Part shown: one piece after another, positions 57,179-64,000 of the stretch
Layout of the letters: every line of letters begins with the position of its first letter
Numbering within the stretch: the stretch's first letter is position 1
Origin: Stomorhina lunata
Lineage: Eukaryota > Arthropoda > Insecta > Diptera > Rhiniidae
Assembly (NCBI GenBank): GCA_933228675.1
Contig: OW121744.1
Location: 18,495,978-18,559,977, forward strand
DNA: 64,000 bases
Reading direction: 5' to 3'
Position numbers and translations under genes: made by a program
The notes under the pieces: model-generated
The model's input: the letters and a program-made list of their open reading frames with translations, nothing else
Told to the model about the DNA's origin: nothing
Databases searched by the model: none

Positions 57179-58195
57179 CAGGGTTACCCATTTCGTGGTT
57201 TCAAAAGTAAAGGACTGGACTTCGACATCTGTCAAACTAAGTTGTTAAACCAATTTTTTTCTTCGCAGTTGAAAGTCTGATATTGACGAAAATGCATCGC
57301 TTAAGTATCATACAACGCATAAAAATAAATGATCAAATCATACTACAAAAAGTGTGATTCTGCAACAGCCACATATCGTGCTTTAAAAGGAGATTATGCT
57401 TTATATAATCGCCCAACTACGCAAGCAATTGGCAAAATTGTGATCAAATTTGAAGAGACTGGAGCAGTTACAAATATTGTAAGGCCTGTGAATCATCGCT
57501 TTACTCGTTCCGCTGAAAATATTGCTGCTTTAAGTGAAAGTGTTGCCGAAGTCCCGAATGTGTCAATTCCTCGTCGTTCTCAGGAATTAGGACCAACATC
57601 CATATAAAGTCCAGATCACAAAACGTCGTAGATATGTAGAATGGAGTCTTGAACAACAGGTGGTGGACGGCGATTTTTCGAACAAAATTTTATTCAGCGA
57701 TTAAGCACATTTCTCAATCGGTGGGTATGCTAATAAACAAAATTGTCGTGGTTGGGTTTCTGAGAAACCTCAAGTAATTGAAGAGAGGCCATTATATCCA
57801 GAAAAAGTCATTGTTTGGTGCGTTTTTCGGTCTGAAGGTTTGATTTGTGCTTATTTCTTCGAAAACGACGATGGAACGACTGTCACCATGAATTCGGAGA
57901 GTTATGATCATATGATAACCGATAATATGACTTGGAAAATATGTGGTTTCAATAAGAAGGTGCATCATGCCACACAACTCAAGCGAATATGGCCTTATTG
58001 CATTTCCTGGCAGTGTAATTTCTCGTCTTGGCGATATCAACTGGCCACCAAGATCATGCGATTTGACACCATTATACTTTTTTTGCGGGGCTACGCGAAA
58101 TACCGTGTTTATGTAGATAAAACTTAAACTTTTGAGCCTGAAATACAGAACAATATGTGTCAAAAAGTGGTCGAAAATTACCTCAAAAGAATTCT
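57179..58195 (+). pseudogene. Tc1/mariner-superfamily element, truncated by satellite
   Basis: Left terminus GGGTTACCCATTTCGTGGTT at 57181. The N-terminal part is the best preserved in the window: KSYYKKCDSATATYRALKGD, YALYNRPTTQAIGKIVIKFE, ETGAVTNIVRPVNHRFTRSA, ENIAALSESVAEVPNVSIPR. Later blocks (NKQNCRGW, FENDDGTTVTMNSESYDHMI) are frameshifted. The reading stops at NYLKRI, and satellite begins at the next base. Confidence 0.9.
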
Positions 58196-59960
58196 ATAAA
58201 ATTTTTACACCGAAAATTTTGTGTATAAAAAAAAATTTTCTATATAAAATTTTAACACCGAAAATTTTCTATACAAAATTTTAACACTGAAAATTTTCTA
58301 TATAAAATTTTAACACCGAAAATTTTCTATATAAAATTTTACCAACGAAAATTTTAACACCGAAAATTTTCTATATAAAATTTTTACATCGAAAATTTTC
58401 TATATAAAATTTTAAGACCGAAAATTTTCTATATTAAATTTTGAGCCGAAAATTTTATATATAAAATTTTAAGACCGAAAATTTTCAATATAAAATTTTA
58501 AGACCGAAAATTTTCAATATAGAATTTTAAGACCGAAAATTTTCAATATAAAATTTTAAGACCGAAAATTTTCAATATAAAATTTTAACACCGAAAATTT
58601 TCTATATAAAATTTTTACATCGAAAATTTTCTATATAAAATTTTAACATCGAAAATTTTCTATATAAAATTTTAGCATCGAAAATTTTCTATATAAAATT
58701 TTCACATCGAAAATTTTCTATATAAAATTTTCACATCGAAAATTTTCTATATAAAATTTTCACATCGAAAATTTTCTATACAAAGTTTTAATACCGAAAA
58801 TTTTCTATATAAAATTTTTACATCGAAAATTTTCTATATAAAATTTTAAGACCCAAAACTTTCTATATAAAATTTTAAGACCGAAAATTTTCTATATAAA
58901 ATTTTAAGACCGAAAATTTTCTATATACAATTTTAAGACCGAAAATTTTCTATATAAAGTTTTAAGACCGAAAATCTTCTATATAAAGTTTTAAGACCGA
59001 AAATTTTCTATACAAAATTTTAACACCGAAAATTTGCTATACAAAATTTTAACACCGAAAATTTGCTATATAAAATTTTAACACCGAAAATTTGCTATAT
59101 AAAATTTTAACACCGAAAATTTTCTATATAAAATTTTAATACCGAAAATTTTCTATATAAAATTTTAACACCGAAAATTTTCTATATAAAATTTTAACAC
59201 CGAAAATTTTCTATATAAAATTTTAACACCGAAAATTTTCTATATAAAATTTTAACACCGAAAATTTTCTATATAAAATTTTAACACCGAAAATTTTCTA
59301 TATAAAATTTTAACACCGAAAATTTTCTATATAAAATTTTACCAACGAAAATTTTCTATATAAAATTTTAAGACCGAAAATTTTCTATATAAAATTTTAA
59401 CACCGAAAATTTTCTATACAAAATTTTCACATTGAAAATTTTCTATATAAAATTTTCACATCGAAAATTTTCTATATAAAATTTTAACATCGAAAATTTT
59501 CTATATAAAATTTTAACATCAAAAATTTTCTATATAAAATTTTAACATCGAAAATTTTCTATAAAAAATTTTAACACCGAAAATTTTCTATATAAAATTT
59601 TAACACCGAAAATTTTTTATAAAAAATTTTGATACCGAAAATTTTATATCAAAAATTTTGTATAGAAAATTATTTAACATAAAATTTGGTATGGACAAAT
59701 TTTTTCAACGAAACATTTTCTATAAAAAATATAACATTTTAAGATCGAAATATTAAATTTTAGGACAAAAAATTTTCTATATAAAATGTTAACAAATTTG
59801 TTTAAAGAATATTTTTCTATAGAAAATTTTTCGTTAAAAAAAATTCTATAAAAAAATGTTTCATTCAAAAAAATTTTTCTATAGAAAATTTTTCGTTACA
59901 TTTTTTTTTTAATTTTTTCGAAAATTTTCTATATAAAATTTTAACACCGAAAATTTTCTA
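58196..59960. repeat. 29 bp satellite array (array 10; AACACCG type)
   Basis: About 50 units of AAAATTTTCTATATAAAATT-TTAACACCG with sub-blocks tagged AAGACCG, AACATCG and TCACATCG. After about 59640 it decays. The unit has a TATATA centre instead of TATAG. Confidence 0.96.
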
Positions 59961-60415
59961 TATCACACCTTCGGACCAAAGAGCGCACCAAACAGTGACT
60001 TTTTCTGGATATAATGGCCTCTCTTCAATTACTTGAGGATTCTCAGAACCCCAAATACGACAATTTTGTTTATTGACATACCCACCGAGTGAAAAATGTG
60101 CTTCATTGCAGAAAAAAAATTTGTTCGAAAAATCGCCGTCCACTGCCTGTTGTTCAAGCACTCATTCCACGTATCCACGACGTCAACTGGCTTCAGTTGT
60201 TGTGTCAGCTGGCTTCGGTTGTTGTGTGAGCTGGACTTTATGTGGATGTAGGTGTAGATCTTAATGCAAAATACGTCATAATGTGCCGTAAGACAGTAAT
60301 AATTCCTGAGAACGACATCACTTTTACTTACAGCGGCGACATTTTCAGCGGAACGACAGAAACGATGATGCACAGGCCTTACAATATTTGTAACTGCTCC
60401 AATCTCTCCAGAGGA
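59961..60415 (-). pseudogene. Tc1/mariner-superfamily element, minus-strand 5' part
   Basis: Minus-strand text: MHHRFCRSAENVAAVSKS, a deletion, LDLHLHPHKVQLTQQ-type frames, LNNRQWT or LEQQAVDGDFSNKFFFCNEA (first catalytic Asp changed to Asn or Cys region), HFSLGGYVNKQNCRIWGSEN, PQVIEERPLYPEKVTVWCAL, WSEGV. It is cut at that point by the satellite array. Confidence 0.9.
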
Positions 60416-61012
60416 TCTTAGGGCTTATTATCTGGGCTTGTTTCTGCTCTTTCTATTTGACCTCTCAAATATAAGTATTCGCAAAATAGACTCATTTGTC
60501 TTAGCATCTTACTATATTTGAACTTTTATTGCTGTGGTAGTCAAAAGTCTGTTCATTTTGCAGATACACAAAGCGACCACTTCCCAGGACCCAAGTGACT
60601 CTTTCAATGGTACCAGTTTAAGGTTCACTTTTATCTTGAAACTAAATTCTCAGTCATAGCGACAAAAACTGGGCTTCAGTTTCAGAATTTGGTATTTTAT
60701 TTAAAATAAGACAATTTAGACCATATTTCATCAAACTAAAACCTTTTCCACGAAATTCCACCTGCATGTGTGGCATGTCCTTTTGCCCACTTTTATAATT
60801 AAAGTTAATTAAAAAGGTAAATTTTTTATAAAAAAATCATTTAATACAACAAGTTAATTTAATTACTTACATGATTAAAATAACATTAACTTTGTGCTTA
60901 ACAAATGTTGTTACAATATGAGGAAAAAATATATGAAAAAAAAACATTAAAGACTACAATGACCCAATCATTGGAAAAAATCAGAAACAAATTGAAATTA
61001 TACGTTTTTAAA
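60416..61012. other. Gene-free DNA containing a dispersed repeat copy
   Basis: 60416-60790 is of moderately higher GC with no recognised family. 60860-61010 is the second copy of the repeat at 56960-57120. Confidence 0.5.
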
Positions 61013-61330
61013 CGCTACACCATCATAGTTGGAAAGGGTTAAATAAGTTTGTGCTGATGTATGTAACACATAGAAATATTGGTCTCACCAAAGGCTCTAT
61101 AGCTCATACATTGAGTTGCTGTATGGTCCTTCTGAAAAGTCCCATAAAAAAGAGAGTATATCGCTTTTACTCTAAGTCGGAAACAACTAATGGAGACGAC
61201 AGAAAACAAATGAACGAAGTGCAATATCTTTATATTGTATAGTCTCACCTTTAAGAATACCGACCGGTTCAGAATCAATTCTGAATTGTAATTGGCCGGA
61301 ATCGGTCCATTAATCCGGATACCTTTCTTT
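61013..61330 (+). mobile_element. DINE-like 5' fragment carrying a 152 bp insertion
   Basis: ACACCATCATAGTTGGAAAG, AAATAAGTTTGTGCTGATGT, ATGTAACACATAGAAATATT, then an insertion, then CTTTAAGAATACCGACCGGT and 'tcagaatcaattctgaattg'. The insertion (61090-61241) is bounded by GTCTCACC on both sides. Confidence 0.7.
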
Positions 61331-61368
61331 GCTCACAAATTAAAGTATATTTAGAAGATATACGGTCA

Positions 61369-61479
61369 CTCAAATAACTGTCCCAATGTTTTTAAGTCAG
61401 AGAGATTGAGCCAACAGCTTTTTTGTTACATTAATTTTCGTAAAGAACTTAAAAACATTGGGACAGTTATTTGAGTTAC
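61369..61479. mobile_element. Tc1-like MITE (about 110 bp)
   Basis: Terminal inverted repeats: CGGTCACTCAAATAACTGTC-CCAATGTTTTTAAG at the left, and the inverse of AACTCAAATAACTGTCCCAA at the right. TA flanks are visible on the left. A truncated relative is at 35943-36032. Confidence 0.85.
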
Positions 61480-61579
61480 AAAGTCTATAAACCAAATTTT
61501 GTTGAAATGGATTAATTTTTTACCACAGCTCCCATACAAGACTCTCTGAAAACAGCTAAATAAATGCGTCATAATTTGT

Positions 61580-61604
61580 TATATATATATATATATATAT
61601 ACAT
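61580..61604. repeat. (TA)n microsatellite
   Basis: Short pure TA run at the left edge of the long-inverted-repeat element. Confidence 0.95.
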
Positions 61605-62330
61605 TAGGGTGTATCGTATTTTACGAAAGTGCAAAATTAAACCGTTACTCCCCCCAGGAATTTTCTACATAACATAAAAACATGCTGTGCTATATTTTTT
61701 TCCATACTTTCATAAGGGGAACACGTGCCGCATTCACCCACGGTATTGTTTTTCAATATTGAAAAAGTTTAACCTTTCCTCCCCGGGGTCAAAGGTCAGA
61801 ATTTGGGTTTTTCATTTTCTATGGGAAAATGACGGAATATTAAGAGTTAATTACCAAATTTTGTTAAAAATACAAAAATATATTAATTTTTATTAATATT
61901 AAGTCTTTTTATTAAAAAATATATATTAACCCTTAAGAGTCATGTGGACTAAAATGACCCTTAAATGAGCTTAAGAAATTACTATTAATTTTAAGACATT
62001 AAAGCGGGAAATAAAATTGAAAGATTATAATAAAAAAACTTGGGTCTTTTAAGTCCCCATGTCTGTTTAGGGTTAATATGTATTTTGTAATAAAAAGACT
62101 TAATGTTTATAAAAAGTAATATATTTTTAGATTTTGAACAAAATTTGGTAATAAATTTTTAATATTCCTTCATTTTCCAATAGAAAATTAATTCTGACCT
62201 TTGACCCCGGGAAAGAAAGGGTTAAACTTTTCCAATATAAAAGAAACAATGCCGTGTGTACATTCTATAAAGTCTTAGGAAAAAAAATATTCACTATTAC
62301 TTTTTTTAATATTCAACATTTGTACAATTT
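61605..62330. mobile_element. Long-inverted-repeat element, family 2
   Basis: Imperfect arms 61680-61945 and the inverse of 62030-62290: CTCCCCGGGGTCAAAGGTCA versus CTGACCTTTGACCCCGGGAA, 'attaagtctttttattaaaa' versus its complement, 'aacccttaagagtcatgtgg' versus 'ccccatgtctgtttagggtt'. The outer left end CATTAGGGTGTATCGTATTT is shared with the scrap at 36.1-36.26 kb. No ORF of note. Confidence 0.78.
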
Positions 62331-62344
62331 AGCGAAAATGCGAA

Positions 62345-64000
62345 TTTTTTGTAATATTTTTTGCATCGGAAAATTTTCTACAAAAATTTTATATAAAATA
62401 GTTTTTTTTTTTTAATTTTATATTGAAATATTTTCTATGAAATTTTTGTATAAAAAAATTTTTAATAGAAAAAATTTTCAATCGAAAACTTTTCTATAGA
62501 AAGATTTTTATATCGAAAAATTTTTTTTCTAACAAAATTTTTACATCAAAAAATATTCTGTAAAAATTTTTTTATCGAAAAATTTCCTATTAAAATTTTT
62601 ATATCGAAAAATTTTTGTATTGAAAAATTTACTGTAAAAAAGTTTTTATATCGAAATTTTCTATAGAAAATATTTTATATCGAAAAATTTTTACATTAAA
62701 AAAATTTCAAAAGTAAACATTTTTATATCGCAAAATGTTCTATAAAATTAATTTTTTCTATTTTTAAATTTTTATACCGAAAAATTTCTATCGAAAAATT
62801 TTCTATAGAAAAATTTTTATATAGAAAAATTTTAATACCGAAAAAATTTCTGTAAAATTTTTATTTCAAAAAATTTTCTATAAAAAAAATTTTATATCGA
62901 AAAATTTTTACATCAAAAAATTTTTTATCGAAAAATTTTTACATCAAAAAATTTCGATAGAAAAATTTTTATGTCATCAAATGTTTATATATATATATAT
63001 ATATATATTATACTATTGAAAATTTTTAATTTCAAAAATTTCTGTTGAAAATTTTTTATGTCAAAAATATTCTATTTTTATGTCAAAAATTTTCTATTGA
63101 AAACTTTATATAAAATTTTTGTGTCGAAAAATTTTCTATAAAATTTGTATATCGCAAAATTTTCTAGAAAATTTTTATATTGAATAGATTTTTTTTTAAT
63201 TTATCTTGAAATATTTTCTATAAAATTTTTGTATAGAAAAATTTTTAATAGAAAAATTTTTTAATCGAAAATTTTCTATAGAAAGATTTTTATATCGAAA
63301 AATTTTTTTTCTAACAACATTTTTATATCAAAAAATTTTCTATAAACATTTTTTTATCGAAAAATTTCCTATTAAAATTTTTGTGTCGAAAAATGTTTGT
63401 ATTGAAAAATTTACTGTAAAAAAATTTTTATATCGAAAAATTTTTATATCAAAAAATGTTAATATCGAAAAATGTTTATATCGAAATTTTCTATAGAAAA
63501 TTTTTTATATCGAAAAAACTTTTATATTAAAAAATTTCAAAAGTAAAAATTTTTATATCGCAAAATGTTCTATAAAATTTTTATATCGAAAAATTTTGCA
63601 TATAAAAATGTTTATACCGAAAAATTTTCTATAAAAAAATATTTTTATACCGAAAAATTTTCTATAAAAAAAAATTTATATCGAAAAATTTTCTATAGAA
63701 AAATTTTTATATCGGAAAATTTTCTATAGAAAATATTAAAAAGTTTTCTATAAAAAAATTTTTACATCGAAAAATTTTCTATTGAAAAATTTCTCTAGAA
63801 AAATTTTTGTATCGAAAAATTTTCTGTAGAAAAATTTTTATATCGAACAATATACCGAAAAATTTTCTATAAAAAAATATTTTTATACCGAAAAATTTTC
63901 TATAAAAAAAAAACTTATATCGAAAAATTTTCTATAGAAAAATTTTTATATCGGAAAATTTTCTATAGAAAATATTAAAAAATTTTCTATAAAAAAATTT
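62345..64000. repeat. AT-rich satellite array 11 (ATATCG type), runs off right edge
   Basis: Diverged units of about 28-31 bp, GAAAAATTTTCTATAGAAAA-ATTTTTATATC. A longer-range duplication is visible: 62400-62760 and 63185-63580 share the same irregular unit order (offset about 785). A TA microsatellite sits at 62985-63010. No coding content. Confidence 0.93.

Overview
The window is nuclear DNA of an insect, most likely a higher fly (Brachycera) and probably a calyptrate such as a blow fly. The grounds are spliceosomal introns with GT/AG borders, very AT-rich intergenic DNA, fly-like proteins (Rpn8/Mov34, small Maf, adrenodoxin reductase/Dare), and dozens of dispersed elements built like Drosophila INE-1/DINE-1. 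The species assignment is inference; no search was run.

Genes lie only in about 5.9-17.3 kb. From left to right they are: Rpn8/Mov34 on the minus strand; head-to-head with it, across a 0.53 kb shared promoter, a four-exon gene for a 234-residue coiled-coil protein I cannot name; Maf-S on the minus strand; and a three-exon adrenodoxin reductase (dare) on the plus strand. Intron 1 of dare holds, antisense, a candidate two-exon gene for a 66-residue secreted peptide with its own TATA box. That is the most interesting possibly undescribed gene here.

The rest is repeats. Arrays of a 28-30 bp AT-rich satellite built on a TTTTCTATAGAAAA core occupy 1-1785, 2736-4608, 23.7-25.85, 43.4-52.98, 58.2-59.96 and 62.3-64.0 kb. 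In the 43-52 kb block they are organised into a near-perfect 480-bp-arm palindrome, a 3.22 kb tandem duplication, and opposed arrays meeting at a 35 bp palindrome.

Between arrays lie nested, mostly dead transposable elements. They include INE-1/DINE-1-like Helentron derivatives (one 770 bp tandem array, one inverted pair, one clean insertion inside a MITE), TWA-duplicating Harbinger-like MITEs, a pogo-like TIR element, RTE-like and Jockey/R1-like non-LTR fragments, Tc1/mariner-superfamily transposase pseudogenes, a Mos1-like remnant, a Helitron-like element with five 132 bp internal repeats, long-inverted-repeat elements, and two tRNA-related SINE families. No rRNA, functional tRNA or CRISPR was found.

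The genes are ordinary housekeeping and regulatory loci: proteasome lid, stress and antioxidant transcription (Maf-S with CncC), and mitochondrial steroid electron transfer. Nothing suggests they act as a unit. The paired, palindromic, repeat-only half could be a source of small RNAs or a pericentromeric-type domain, but that is inference only.
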